The position numbers and the translations under genes are program-made. A DNA stretch of 64,000 nt from Microlunatus elymi (lineage in GTDB: Bacteria > Actinomycetota > Actinomycetes > Propionibacteriales > Propionibacteriaceae). The notes beneath the pieces were generated by a model. That model made no database searches, was not told the DNA's origin, and saw nothing but the letters and a program-made list of their open reading frames with translations. The stretch covers positions 434,001-498,000 of the forward strand of contig NZ_CP041692.1 of the NCBI RefSeq assembly GCF_007362775.1, read 5' to 3'. Shown here piece by piece: positions 44,178-53,986 of this stretch (position 1 is the first letter of the stretch; every line of letters starts with the position of its first letter).

Positions 44178-44884
44178 TCATCGGCGCTCGTACGGCCTCC
44201 AGACGGAACGGTTCCAGACGTCGGCCGGGATCCGGTCGAGTACGTCGCACATCAGGTCGAGCCGAGGTTGCAGCATGGCCGCCTCGAAAGCGCCGCCCTG
44301 GTAGGAGAACATGTCCGGTCCGGCCAGCCGCCAATCCCAGGCACCGGTCGACTTCAACAACTCGACCAGTCCGGGCTGCAGCAGCCAACGACCGAAGTTC
44401 TCGTCGTCGCATTGATCTTGAACGTGTTGTCGAAGTCGTCATCGCCGGTGTTGATCCGATGGAAGCCGAACGCCTCGGCGACCTTGCCGCCGAAGGCGCC
44501 TTCCGCACCGACACTGAACTCCGGCACAGCGGCCGGCAGCGACACCACCACGACCATGAAGTTGTGCGTGTGGGTGGTGGTGGTCTTGCCGTTGTAGGAC
44601 GAACTGGTGTAGCTGTACTGGAAGCTGCAGAAGGCCCGGTTGCGATGGTGGCCGAGGATGATGTTGTTCGCTCGGCCGCCTCGTTCGAAGGGCTTGCCCT
44701 GCCAGCGCTTTGCGTACGAGTTGTCCTCGGCCAGGAACTGCCAACCACGGCTCGCGGCCAGCTTGCCGAACTCGTCCTCGCGCTTCTCCTTGGCGCGCTG
44801 GCCGACCATCCAGGCGACCACCGCGAACGCGACGATCACCATCATCAAGATCACCATGACCGTGGCGAAGCCGCCCATGTCCAC
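44178..44884 (-). pseudogene. Membrane-anchored protein of unknown function, frameshifted
   Basis: Two reading frames join into one likely protein of about 235 aa. The first (from ATG 44884) gives an N-terminal membrane helix, a charged stretch and GHHRNRAFCSFQYSYT ... DDDFDNTFKINA; after this it runs into a stop. The shifted frame continues DDENFGRWLLQPGLVELLKST and ends RPYERR at 44178. A single missing base in a GCC codon near 44409-44410 explains the break. The core recalls DUF3137 proteins, but I do not assign a function. Mutation and sequencing error are both possible. Confidence 0.75.
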
Positions 44885-44985
44885 CTCCCGTTTGCTGCCC
44901 GCAGACTATCCGGCGCACCGGTCAGCAAAGACACTTCGAGCCCGGAAGCTGCACAGCTCCCGGGCCCGAGGCGAATCGTGCGGTA

Positions 44986-45882
44986 CTACTTCAAGCTGCC
45001 TGCAGTGACCGATCCCTGCAGTTGCCGCTGGAAGATGATGTAGACGATCAACACCGGGACGATGGTGATGATCACTGCGGCGAACAACATGCCAAAGTCG
45101 GTGCGGTAGCCCGCCTGCGAGGCGAACGATGCGATCGCCTGCGCCAGCACCCAGTTGCTGCGGGTCGTGTTCAACGCGACCGGCAACAGGTACTGATTCC
45201 ACAGGCCGAGGAAGTTGAAGATCGCCACCGAGGCCATCCCCGGCCGCGCCATCGGCAGCATCACCAGGAAGAACGTCTTCCACTCACCCGCTCCGTCGAT
45301 CGCAGCCGCCTCGCCGATCTCGTACGGCAGCGTCCGGAAGAACGCGTACAGGAAGAAAACGGTGAACGGCAACGCGAACGCCACGTAGGTCAGGGTCAAG
45401 CCCGGCAAGGTGTTGAGCAGGCCGAAGTTCTTCAACACGAAGAACAGCGGCACGATCGCCAGGAACGCCGGGAAGGTCAGACCGGCGAGCATCAGATAGT
45501 AGATCACCCGCCGACCGGGGAACTGGAATCGCGCCAGCACGTAGGAACACATCGCGCCCAAGATCATCACCACGGCCACTCCGACACCGACGACGATCAC
45601 GGTGTTGAGGAAGGCACGTCCGATGCCGGCCTGCTGCCAGGCATGGGCGTAATTGATCCACTGGGGCGTCGCCGGCAGATGGAACGGCGAGGCGAAGATC
45701 TCCGACGACGTCTTGAACGAGGACAGCAGCGTCCACAACATCGGGACCAGGACAACGATGGTCCACAAGATCAACACCGCATGGGCGACCGTTGCTGTCG
45801 CACGCTCGCCGGGAGTGTCCTTCGCCTTGCGGTCCGGCGCCGGCGCAACGGTCGGCTCGGCAACGGTTTGGGTAGCGGTCAT
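44986..45882 (-). CDS. ngcG: Carbohydrate ABC permease, MalG/NgcG type
   Basis: 298 aa with six membrane helices and the EAA loop EIGEAAAIDGAGEWKTFFLVMLPMARPG, which contacts the ATPase. ATGA overlap with the upstream permease gene. With the binding protein it resembles the NgcEFG system for N-acetylglucosamine and chitobiose uptake in streptomycetes. No ATPase is encoded nearby, so a shared MsiK-type ATPase elsewhere is likely. Confidence 0.88.
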   Translation of the reverse strand: MTATQTVAEPTVAPAPDRKAKDTPGERATATVAHAVLILWTIVVLVPMLWTLLSSFKTSSEIFASPFHLPATPQWINYAHAWQQAGIGRAFLNTVIVVGVGVAVVMILGAMCSYVLARFQFPGRRVIYYLMLAGLTFPAFLAIVPLFFVLKNFGLLNTLPGLTLTYVAFALPFTVFFLYAFFRTLPYEIGEAAAIDGAGEWKTFFLVMLPMARPGMASVAIFNFLGLWNQYLLPVALNTTRSNWVLAQAIASFASQAGYRTDFGMLFAAVIITIVPVLIVYIIFQRQLQGSVTAGSLK

Positions 45883-46865
45883 CGGCCGGTGTCCTTGTCT
45901 GCGCCGGTCAGCCGGTTGACGGTGAACACCAGGGCGGCGAACGCCAGCGTCACGATGGCCAGCGCAACCCCCATGGCGGTCGCGTAGCCGAACTTGCCCT
46001 GGGTGAACGCGGTCCGGAAGAGCAGCTGCCCCATCACCAGCGTCGAGTTGTCGGGGCCGCCGGCCGGGTTCAACGCCTGCATGAACACGAAGCCGTCCAA
46101 CGCGGCGATGCCGAGATAGATGTACGCGGTCTGCACGTTGTCCCTGATCAGCGGCAGGGTGAGGTGGATCGCTGTCGAGAAACGACCGGCACCGTCGAGG
46201 CGCATCGCCTCGTAGTACTGCGGATCGATGCCGCGGATGGCGGCGATGAAGAGCACCATGTAGAAACCGATGCCACCCCAGGCCATCGCGAAGATCGAGG
46301 CGGCCATGGCCGTACGTTCATCCCCGAGCCAGGGGTAGGACTCGAAACGATCGAACCCGAGCCCGGTCAGGATTCCGTTCAGCAAACCGGCACTGGGGTC
46401 GTAGATCTGAGCCCAGATCAGGCCGATCACAATCCCCGGGATGACGTACGGAAAGAACGACACCACCCGATAGAGGCCGGAGTTGCGCAGGCCGCGCACC
46501 TGCCCGCGGCTGCTGCCGGCGACCGTCACCAGCGAGGCGAAGATCAACGCGACCACCAGGGTGAAGATCGGCAACGCGATCAACAAGATGACGTTGTTGC
46601 GCAACGCACGCAGGAAGAGATCGTCGCTGAGCAATGCCCGGAAGTTCCGCAGCCCGACGAAGTTCATCGTGCTGCTGAAGCCGCTCCAGTCGGTCAGGGA
46701 GTAGTAGATCGACTGGGCGAACGGCGAGATGACGAAGACCAGATAGATCACCAGGGGCACGCCGAGGAAGACGGCCATGAAGGAGATCTTGTCCAGCGTC
46801 CAGCGGCCGCGGCGCCGCCGCCGGGCCGGGGTGCCCGGCGGCGCGACCTGTGTCGGAGCAGTCAC
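45879..46865 (-). CDS. ngcF: Carbohydrate ABC permease, MalF/NgcF type
   Basis: 328 aa, six helices, EAA loop YYEAMRLDGAGRFSTAIHLTLPLIRDN and SFFPYVIPGIVIGLIWAQIYDPSAGLLN in the middle. Its GTG start overlaps the binding-protein stop (GTGA) and its end overlaps the next permease, so all three are translationally coupled. It forms half of the membrane pore. Confidence 0.9.
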   Translation of the reverse strand: MTAPTQVAPPGTPARRRRRGRWTLDKISFMAVFLGVPLVIYLVFVISPFAQSIYYSLTDWSGFSSTMNFVGLRNFRALLSDDLFLRALRNNVILLIALPIFTLVVALIFASLVTVAGSSRGQVRGLRNSGLYRVVSFFPYVIPGIVIGLIWAQIYDPSAGLLNGILTGLGFDRFESYPWLGDERTAMAASIFAMAWGGIGFYMVLFIAAIRGIDPQYYEAMRLDGAGRFSTAIHLTLPLIRDNVQTAYIYLGIAALDGFVFMQALNPAGGPDNSTLVMGQLLFRTAFTQGKFGYATAMGVALAIVTLAFAALVFTVNRLTGADKDTGR

Positions 46866-48277
46866 TTGGCCTCGGTCTTCTTGATCGAGCTGTCGTTCGC
46901 GATCTTGTCCATGATCTTCTGCAGACCATCCGTCAGGCCCTTGACATCGATCTTGCCGGACAGGAAGTCGTTCCAGACCACCAGCTGGTCGGTGTTCATG
47001 CCGTAGGTGCCGATCGTGGTGAACCGGAAGATGTTGCTGCCGGCGTCATCGAGCATCTTGATCTGCGACTTGAGCGCGGTCGAACCGAACGCGTCCTCGG
47101 GCAGCGTGTCTTTGACGATCGTCGGCGCGAGCTTGGTCTTGGCGAAGTTGGCAGCCGCATCCTTGGACAGCATCGCTCGCAGGATTTCCTTGCCACCGGC
47201 GGGATTCTTCGAGTTCGACGGCACGATGAACGGCTCACCCGCGGTGCTGTAGATGGCCTCGTACGGCATCTTGCCGTTGCTGGAGACGTCGGGCACCGGA
47301 GCGCCGGTCATCTCGAAGCCCTTCTTGGTCTGGTCCTTCATCTCGTTCTCGATCCAGGCACCGGACGGGTAGAGGATGGCGGCCTGGTCGTTGCTCCATT
47401 GGGCTTGAGCGGCGGTGAACTGGGTGCCGGCGCCGCCGGGCTTGAAGTAGCCCTTCTTGATGCAGGTCTCCATCGCTTGGAAGACCTTCTGAATGGCGGG
47501 ATGAGACCACGACTTCGGCTTCAGATTCTCCAGCGGCAGCCGGAAGTCGTCGCCGGCCTCCTTGGTGGCCGACTGCATCGCGAGGGTCTGGTAGTAGGTG
47601 GCGGCTTCCTTGCCCCACACGAACAGGTACTTGTTCTTCGCCTTCGCCTTGGCGCCGAGCGCGACCACCTCGTCCCACGTCTTCGGCACGGTCCAGCCGT
47701 TGTCCCGGAAGAGGGAGGCCGAGTACCAGATGCCGTACAGCGACAGGACGTAGTTCAGCTCGAGCAGCTTGCCACCGAAGGTGCCCGACTCGACAGCGCC
47801 CGCGTACAGGGTGTCGCTGATCTTCTTGCCCTCGTAGTTGTTGGCGTTGACCAGGTCGGTGAGGTCTGCGAGTTGATCTTGAATCGAGTTGAACGTCATC
47901 GCACCGGCGCCGGAGTTGTCGATCAGGTCCGGCGGATCGCCGCCGGCGAAGCGGGGCTGCAACTCCTGGGAGATCTGCGTCGACGGCGACACCTTCGGCG
48001 TGACGTTGGGGAACTTCGCCTTCACCTTGTCGGCGGCGAACTGTACGTAGTCGTATCCGTAACCACCGTTGAAGATCACCGCGTCGATGGTGGAGTCCTT
48101 GGCGAGGCCGAACGGATTGTCGGCGCTCTTGGCGCCGGTGCTCTGCTTGGCGCCGGCGTTGTCGTTACCGCCGCCGGTTGCGCAGCCGGCCAGAGCGCCG
48201 CCGAATGGCACCACTGCGGCCGCCGCCAACGACCCTCTCAGGAGAGTCCGTCGCCCCAGCTTCTTCGTCTCGGTCAT
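46862..48277 (-). CDS. ngcE: Sugar-binding lipoprotein, NgcE type
   Basis: 471 aa. A twin-arginine motif (LGRRTLLRGS) and lipobox LAGC (Cys32) predict export by Tat and lipid anchoring outside the membrane. The mature part (STIDAVIFNGGYGYDYVQFAAD, GGDPPDLIDNSGAGAM, KPKSWSHPAIQKVFQAM) closely follows NgcE-type N-acetylglucosamine/diacetylchitobiose-binding proteins. ATG 48277 is preferred over the upstream GTG 48331. First gene of the operon. Confidence 0.9.
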   Translation of the reverse strand: MTETKKLGRRTLLRGSLAAAAVVPFGGALAGCATGGGNDNAGAKQSTGAKSADNPFGLAKDSTIDAVIFNGGYGYDYVQFAADKVKAKFPNVTPKVSPSTQISQELQPRFAGGDPPDLIDNSGAGAMTFNSIQDQLADLTDLVNANNYEGKKISDTLYAGAVESGTFGGKLLELNYVLSLYGIWYSASLFRDNGWTVPKTWDEVVALGAKAKAKNKYLFVWGKEAATYYQTLAMQSATKEAGDDFRLPLENLKPKSWSHPAIQKVFQAMETCIKKGYFKPGGAGTQFTAAQAQWSNDQAAILYPSGAWIENEMKDQTKKGFEMTGAPVPDVSSNGKMPYEAIYSTAGEPFIVPSNSKNPAGGKEILRAMLSKDAAANFAKTKLAPTIVKDTLPEDAFGSTALKSQIKMLDDAGSNIFRFTTIGTYGMNTDQLVVWNDFLSGKIDVKGLTDGLQKIMDKIANDSSIKKTEAK

Positions 48278-48373
48278 TCGGTTCCGCCTCTTTCTGATAG
48301 ATCCCGACGTCGTCGTCCGGGAGCCGATCACGCTGCGCTGTGCCTTCGCACTCGATGACTACAAGTGATCGAA

Positions 48374-48441
48374 TCCGTCCCAAACGGACAGTTCCGCACA
48401 GCATAAACATGACTTGGCCGGGCTGTGGGAAATTTCTCCCA
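48374..48441 (-). promoter_or_regulatory. Palindromes upstream of the ngcEFG-like operon
   Basis: TCCGT-N5-ACGGA (48374-48388) and TGGGA-N6-TCCCA (48426-48441) are operator-like. They lie 97-164 bp upstream of the binding-protein start in the 431-bp gap 48278-48708. Neither is a classic LacI operator. The rest of the gap shows no gene. Confidence 0.4.
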
Positions 48442-48708
48442 GTCGTTACATTCCCGCGCCGATGGCGATCCGCGGGACACATTGTGCCCCCGATCGGACG
48501 AGCGCGACGCAACCGCGCCGGTTCCAGGTCCGCCGGTCACCGCAGCGAACGTTTCAACGCGGCAAGGCGGGCCGGACGAACGTCTCCGGACGAGGGCCAA
48601 CAGGGCTCCCGCGCACCGGCGACGCTGCCGCGCAGGTCGGAACTTCCGCGGGAGCGCCGTACGTGAGCGGGAAGCGGTCCGGCGTCGGCCGATCCGCCCG
48701 GATCTTCC

Positions 48709-49887
48709 TCAACCGCGGGTTTGGTCCGACGGGAGGTACGGCAACCGGTCGGTTGCCCAACCCCAGTCGATCCGTTCCTGTTCGAGACGTACGGAGTCGG
48801 CCAGTCGGTCGGTGACCAGATCTTCGTAGAGCAAGGACTCTTCGTCGGTGAGTCGATCCAACTGGGCATTGGTGGGCGTCGGGTCTCGGACCCAACGGTC
48901 GCGGTGGGCGAGCAGGGTGACGCGGTCCATCAGGAACGATCTCGTCTGCGGCAGCCAGGCGCGGAGCTGATGCAGGATGGCGAAGCCGTGGCTGTCCAGG
49001 TCGCCCCAGTAGTGCACGTCGGCGTCGCTGAGCCAGCCCAGCCGCCCGGCGCGATCCACCTCGAATCCCTTGCCCCACAGCACAATACCGTTGTCGGGGA
49101 TCGGCACGCTGAGGAAGGTGATCTCGTTCTCGATGATCACCGCGGTGCGTACGTCGGCCGGCAACCTGGCCAACTCGTCGAGTCGGAACGTCGCCTCGGT
49201 GATCATGGTCGGCAGCCCCAGCGGGCCCGGGTCGAACCGCAGCCGGATCAACTCGGGCCGGCTGCGCAATCCCAAGCCGGCAAGGAAACCCGTCGCACTG
49301 CGGCTGACCCCGACCAGTTGGGCGAGCAAGGCGCGGTGGTGTTCGATGAACTTGGTGTCGACACCCTGGGCGGTGACCTGGCGCAGATACAGGCCCGAGT
49401 CCCGGGACTCGGTCAACCAGCGGTAGGCCGACAGCAACTGCTCCCACTCGTCGGCCACCGCCAACGCGCGCAGGGGATTCGTCGCCGCCCAGTCGCGCAC
49501 CGCCGGCAACTCGGCGCTGTGGTGCAGCAACTCCCGAAACCGACCGACCTCGGCCACGACGCCGAGCAGTTGCCAGGCCTGCTCGGCGGTGTTGATCTCG
49601 GCCCGCAGTGGAATCTGGTTGCGTCCGACGTGGCGGCCGCCGATGCCGCCGTAGATCAACTCGTAGCGTTGACCGCCCCGACTGCCCCGCTCCAGCGCGT
49701 CGATCCAGCCTCGTACCGCGTCAAGATCATCACCGATGTCGGCCGCCTTCGGACCACGCAACGGCAGATCGATCGGCTCGAACTCCCCGCCACGGGCCAA
49801 GATTGCCAGCAGCTCGCCACTGTCCCACCGGCGTAGCACCTTGGTCTTGAGGTCGGTCGGAGACGTCCATCCTGATCGCGATTTCAT
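48709..49887 (-). CDS. jetD: Wadjet endonuclease subunit JetD
   Basis: 392 aa of the DUF3322-DUF2220 type. The C-terminal TOPRIM-like domain has VIIENEITFLSVP (Glu253) and YWGDLDSHGFAIL (Asp296, Asp298), the metal-binding residues that cut plasmid DNA once the JetABC motor has extruded a small circle. It is the last gene of jetABCD, 57 bp after jetC. ATG 49887 is favoured; GTG 49893 is two codons upstream. Confidence 0.93.
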   Translation of the reverse strand: MKSRSGWTSPTDLKTKVLRRWDSGELLAILARGGEFEPIDLPLRGPKAADIGDDLDAVRGWIDALERGSRGGQRYELIYGGIGGRHVGRNQIPLRAEINTAEQAWQLLGVVAEVGRFRELLHHSAELPAVRDWAATNPLRALAVADEWEQLLSAYRWLTESRDSGLYLRQVTAQGVDTKFIEHHRALLAQLVGVSRSATGFLAGLGLRSRPELIRLRFDPGPLGLPTMITEATFRLDELARLPADVRTAVIIENEITFLSVPIPDNGIVLWGKGFEVDRAGRLGWLSDADVHYWGDLDSHGFAILHQLRAWLPQTRSFLMDRVTLLAHRDRWVRDPTPTNAQLDRLTDEESLLYEDLVTDRLADSVRLEQERIDWGWATDRLPYLPSDQTRG

Positions 49888-49944
49888 GATCACGCCACCC
49901 GTATGATCAAGTACCTGCTGCTGATGATCATGACCCCTCGGTGA

Positions 49945-52900
49945 TCACGCCGAGGGTCCCCGGTGGGCCCGGAATTCCTCGATGGTGAGCATCCGCAGCC
50001 GGGAGTAGTTGCCGTCCGGGTTGTCCACGAAGCCGATGGTCTGCACGTACGGTTCGATCACGTGCACCTTCTGCAGCGGCGTCACGATCAGCAGTTGGAG
50101 GCCGAGCTTGTTGAACAGATCCAGGGCGTAGCGGGTGGAGGCGTCCGAGCCACGGCCGAACGCTTCGTCGATCACCGCGAAGCGGAAGTCGCGGGCCTTG
50201 TCCACGCCCCACTCCAGGCCGAACTGGTAGGCCAGCGAGGCGGCCAGGATGGTGTAGGCGAGCTTCTCCTTCTGGCCGCCGGACTTGCCGTCGGAGTCGC
50301 TGTAGTGCTCCCACTCGGCGTCGGTCGTGCTGTCACGTTCGGAGGCGGAGAAGGTGAACCAGTTGCGGACGTCGGTGACCCGCCGGGTCCACGCCTTGTC
50401 GGCGTCGGCGTGTGAGTCGCGGCCGCGGAAGCGCTCGATCAGCTGCTGCACCTGATTGAACCGCTGCTCGGAGTAGCGTTCCTCGTCCGGGCCGAGTACG
50501 TCGTCGGTGGCCGCACGCAGATCGGTCCGGAAGGCCTGCACCTCCTGATTGTTGGTGCGTTCGGCGACCAGCATGATGTAGCGGCCCGGGTTGTACGGGA
50601 TCGCGCCGAGCGCCTCGTTGATCCGCTCCACCCGGGCGCCGATCTCCTCGGACTTGCGTCGCAGCCAGTTGTTGAAGCCGGCCAGCTCGCGGATCGTGTT
50701 GGTGTTCAGCTGCCGCTTGAACTCGTCCTCGAACGCCGGCAGGTCGTCGTTGGCCACCCGCTCGGCGAAGGCGCAGTAGTCCCGCCGTGCTTCGACGTCG
50801 ACGTCCATCTCCGAGGACGCTTCCGGCCAGCGCTGGTGGAATTCGTTCATCGACTCCAGCAGGTTCTTGCTGAAGCCGGCCAGCGACTTGTTGAGCTTGT
50901 CGATGTCATCCTGCAACGCGTCCTTCAACCGGGCGGCGGTTCGCTCGCAGGCGTCCGGGTCGGAGGGCAGGTCGTTGCCGAGACGTTCGGCCAGGCCGGG
51001 ATAGGACTGGCGGGCACGTTCGCGAAGCTCGGCCGGCAGGTCGGCCAGGAAGTCCTCCTCGGCTTCCCGTGCCGCGGTGGCTCGGTCGATCCGGTCGCCG
51101 AGCACGCCGATCTTGACCCGGGTCCGCTGCAGCCGGTTCTCGGCCTCGCTGAGCCTGACGGCCAGCGCCGCCAACAGCCGTTCGATCTCCTCCAGTCGGG
51201 TCGAGCCGGCCAGCAGCCGATCGCGCTCCTGCCGTGCGTTCGCCGCCTCGGCGGCGCTGTCCTCCCAGGCGAAGTCGGTCCACGGGGCACTGAGCTGGCC
51301 GGCGAGTTGGCGCAGCTCACCCAGACGGTCGGTGAGCCGGGTGCGTTCGGCGGCCAATTCATCACGCCGCTCGGTCAGCGCGAGGCTGTCGGCCTGCAGC
51401 CCGAGCAGCTGTTCGGTCAGCGCCTCGATCTTGCGCTCGTTGGCCCAGCCGAGCACCCAGGTGCGTGGGTCGTCGACCCGGCTGCGGTCGTCCTTCTCGT
51501 GCCGATCCCGGGAGCGGACCTGGCCCTGCCGGGTCACCGCGTACGACGCGGTGCGGAACTCCTCGATCGTGTCCGCACACCGGTAGCCCGCCCGCCGGAC
51601 CAGCTGGGCGCGCAGGTAGTCCTCGAAGTCACCCGGCGCGACCTCCAGGGTGTCGGCCAGCATCAACCCGTCGGCCTGCTCACCCCGGACGCGAACCTGG
51701 CGCGGCGCGACCAGCTCGTACACCAATCGCAGGCCACGCTCCCGGCCGTCGTCGCGGCGGAAGCTCAGCCGATGACCGTTCACCCAGTCCGAGACGGCGG
51801 GGTAGTGCTGCTGCGGCACCAACAGCGACAGCGCGAAACCGCGCAGCACCCGCTCGGCGGCACCCCGCCAGGGCTGATACTCCTCGGCGACGTCGATCAG
51901 CTCTCCGGCGAACGGCAACGTCCCGGTGGTCAGCCCGAGCTCGGCACACAACTGCTCCCGGATCGCGAGCTGTTCGGCCGGCAGGTTGGTGCGTCGACCG
52001 GCCAAACTCTCCAGCTCCGTACGGAGTTCGGCGCCCTGCCGGTCGAGCTCGCGGCGCCGTACCTCGAGATCGGCCAGCTCGCCGTCCAATTCGGGCCGGC
52101 GGATCTGCAGCGGTTGCTGCTCCGCGGCGATCCGGTCCGCCAGCCGCGCGTAGCCGTCCCGGTCGTCGACCGGCGAGAGCCCGGCGGCCGCCACTTGCCG
52201 ATCGAGTCCGTCGCGGCGCGCCGTGCGGGTTGCCGTCGCGGCCTCGGCGTCGGTGATCAGCCGTTCCAATTCGCCGAGTCGGTCACCGCCGGCCCCGCGA
52301 CGTTCGTCCCGAAGTTGATCTTGCTGCTGCTGCAGGGATTGCCGCTGCGACTGCTCGGTCTCGGCGCGACGTTCCAGTTGGCCCCGTTCACCGAGCGCGG
52401 TGTCGATCTGTTCGGTCAGCAGGTCGCGGCGCAACTCGGCGAAGTAGCAGCGGGACGCGTCGCGCTGCTGCTCCAACCCGGTCCGCCGCTGCTGCGCCTC
52501 GTCGTAGCGCCGAGCGGTCGCGGCCAGCGGCTCGAGCACGGCGAGCTGTTCGCGCGCCCGACGCACCGCTTCGTGGGCCTTGGTCAGATCCTCGAAGTGG
52601 TTGATCACCGCGTTGATCCGGTCGGTCGCGTCGACCGGCTCCAGCATGTGCGAGCGGACGAACTCGTTGAGATTGCCGACCGACTTCATCGACACCGTCT
52701 GGCCGAACAGCTCCAGCGCCTGATCGGACTTGATGCCGAGCATCTTGCGCAGCTGCCGGGAGTAGTCGGGATAGGTGGTGCTGATCGCCGCGCCGGCCGA
52801 GCGGAGCCGGCGGCGGAGATCGTTGAGGTTGGTGCCGAAGTCGGTGAAGTCGGCGTCGATGCTGAGCTGCTTGTCGGAAGTGACGAAGAACCGGTCCGGC

Positions 52901-53400
52901 TGGCCGGCCCGCGGATCCTTCTGATGGAACACCTGAGCCAGCGTGACGGTCTCGCCGTAACCGTCGTTGATGAAGACGCCCAAGATCACCGAGTACGACG
53001 TGTGGTCGCGCAGACCGACGGCTCGGGTGTTGCCGGTGCTCTCGACGCGTTCGGACTTGTAGTGGCCGAGAACGTAACTGCGCAACGTGCGTTCGCGGGT
53101 CTCCGCTCCCGCCGCCTTGTTGTACGCGATCCGGTGCGCGGGCAGCAGCAGGGTGGTCAGCGCGTCGACCAGGGTCGACTTGCCACTGCCGATGTCGCCG
53201 GTGAGCAGCCCGGTGTCGCCGGCCGGGGAGAGCCGCCAGATCCGTCGGTCGAAGGTGCCCCAGTTGAACACCTCCAACTGATGCAGCCGGAAGCCGGCCT
53301 TGGACGCGGTCAGCTCACCGGGGCCGAAGAGCCCCGGCGCCGCGTCGAAGCCGGGCTCACCGTCGCCTCGATCGCTGCTGAAACTCGGCTGATCAGTCAT
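49945..53400 (-). CDS. jetC: Wadjet SMC-like ATPase JetC
   Basis: 1151 aa, MukB-like. Walker A GDIGSGKSTLVDAL (Lys74) is near the N-terminus; long coiled coils (about residues 270-470 and 620-860) flank a hinge; the C-terminal SGGQKEKLAYTILAASLAY is the signature and VIDEAFGRGS is Walker B (Asp1078, Glu1079). It is the loop-extruding motor that senses small closed DNA. The start overlaps the jetB stop by 8 bp (ATGACTGA). All ATPase motifs are intact. Confidence 0.96.
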   Translation of the reverse strand: MTDQPSFSSDRGDGEPGFDAAPGLFGPGELTASKAGFRLHQLEVFNWGTFDRRIWRLSPAGDTGLLTGDIGSGKSTLVDALTTLLLPAHRIAYNKAAGAETRERTLRSYVLGHYKSERVESTGNTRAVGLRDHTSYSVILGVFINDGYGETVTLAQVFHQKDPRAGQPDRFFVTSDKQLSIDADFTDFGTNLNDLRRRLRSAGAAISTTYPDYSRQLRKMLGIKSDQALELFGQTVSMKSVGNLNEFVRSHMLEPVDATDRINAVINHFEDLTKAHEAVRRAREQLAVLEPLAATARRYDEAQQRRTGLEQQRDASRCYFAELRRDLLTEQIDTALGERGQLERRAETEQSQRQSLQQQQDQLRDERRGAGGDRLGELERLITDAEAATATRTARRDGLDRQVAAAGLSPVDDRDGYARLADRIAAEQQPLQIRRPELDGELADLEVRRRELDRQGAELRTELESLAGRRTNLPAEQLAIREQLCAELGLTTGTLPFAGELIDVAEEYQPWRGAAERVLRGFALSLLVPQQHYPAVSDWVNGHRLSFRRDDGRERGLRLVYELVAPRQVRVRGEQADGLMLADTLEVAPGDFEDYLRAQLVRRAGYRCADTIEEFRTASYAVTRQGQVRSRDRHEKDDRSRVDDPRTWVLGWANERKIEALTEQLLGLQADSLALTERRDELAAERTRLTDRLGELRQLAGQLSAPWTDFAWEDSAAEAANARQERDRLLAGSTRLEEIERLLAALAVRLSEAENRLQRTRVKIGVLGDRIDRATAAREAEEDFLADLPAELRERARQSYPGLAERLGNDLPSDPDACERTAARLKDALQDDIDKLNKSLAGFSKNLLESMNEFHQRWPEASSEMDVDVEARRDYCAFAERVANDDLPAFEDEFKRQLNTNTIRELAGFNNWLRRKSEEIGARVERINEALGAIPYNPGRYIMLVAERTNNQEVQAFRTDLRAATDDVLGPDEERYSEQRFNQVQQLIERFRGRDSHADADKAWTRRVTDVRNWFTFSASERDSTTDAEWEHYSDSDGKSGGQKEKLAYTILAASLAYQFGLEWGVDKARDFRFAVIDEAFGRGSDASTRYALDLFNKLGLQLLIVTPLQKVHVIEPYVQTIGFVDNPDGNYSRLRMLTIEEFRAHRGPSA

Positions 53401-53986
53401 CACCACCACCGGAGTTGAGGCTGTCGGCGTACTCGGACAGTTTGCCGGCGAAGTCGGCCATCGTCGCCGCATCGACGTAGGCCTTGAGGATCCGGCGGAC
53501 CTCCCAGTGGTTGGGCTGGCCGCGGAGCTGGCGGATGAAGCCGAGCTCGGCGACCTGTTTGATCGTGGTGTCGATCTTCTCGATCACCCGGGCCTCGTTG
53601 GTGCTGTCGCCGAGAAAGACGCGCAGTATCTCCACCAGTTGATCGCGGCTGAGCACCAGCTTGCCCTCGTGCCCGCTGGTCTCGAACTCGACCAAGCGTT
53701 TGCGCAGCAGCACCAGCAGCAGACTGACGTTGAAGGTGAGACTGCGACGCTTCACCAGCCGGGGCAGCTGTTCGGCCTCGTCATCCACGGATTCGCTGCG
53801 CAGGAAGGCATATCCCTCGGTGTCGTCGATGATCACGTCGACGCCGATGGCAGCGAAATGATCACGCACCGCGGCACCGTGGCGTTGCAGGGTGAGCCAG
53901 CTGTCCTCGTCGGTCTCGCGATAGACGACGCCGCGCATCAGGTCGATGGTCGCCGTACTGACGGCTTGCTCGGTTGCGGTTCTCAT
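53393..53986 (-). CDS. jetB: Wadjet subunit JetB (MukE-like, DUF4194)
   Basis: 197 aa. MRGVVYRETDEDSWLTLQRH, GYAFLRSESVDDEAEQLPRLVKRRSLTF and NHWEVRRILKAYVDAATMADF match DUF4194 winged-helix proteins. It joins JetA to the JetC heads. ATGA overlap with jetA and an 8-bp overlap with jetC show a single translation unit. Confidence 0.94.
   Translation of the reverse strand: MRTATEQAVSTATIDLMRGVVYRETDEDSWLTLQRHGAAVRDHFAAIGVDVIIDDTEGYAFLRSESVDDEAEQLPRLVKRRSLTFNVSLLLVLLRKRLVEFETSGHEGKLVLSRDQLVEILRVFLGDSTNEARVIEKIDTTIKQVAELGFIRQLRGQPNHWEVRRILKAYVDAATMADFAGKLSEYADSLNSGGGDD

Noticed and set aside
50836-53418. An 860-codon open frame on the plus strand
   Set aside because: Antisense shadow of jetC; composition is Arg/Gly/Leu-rich with no domain.
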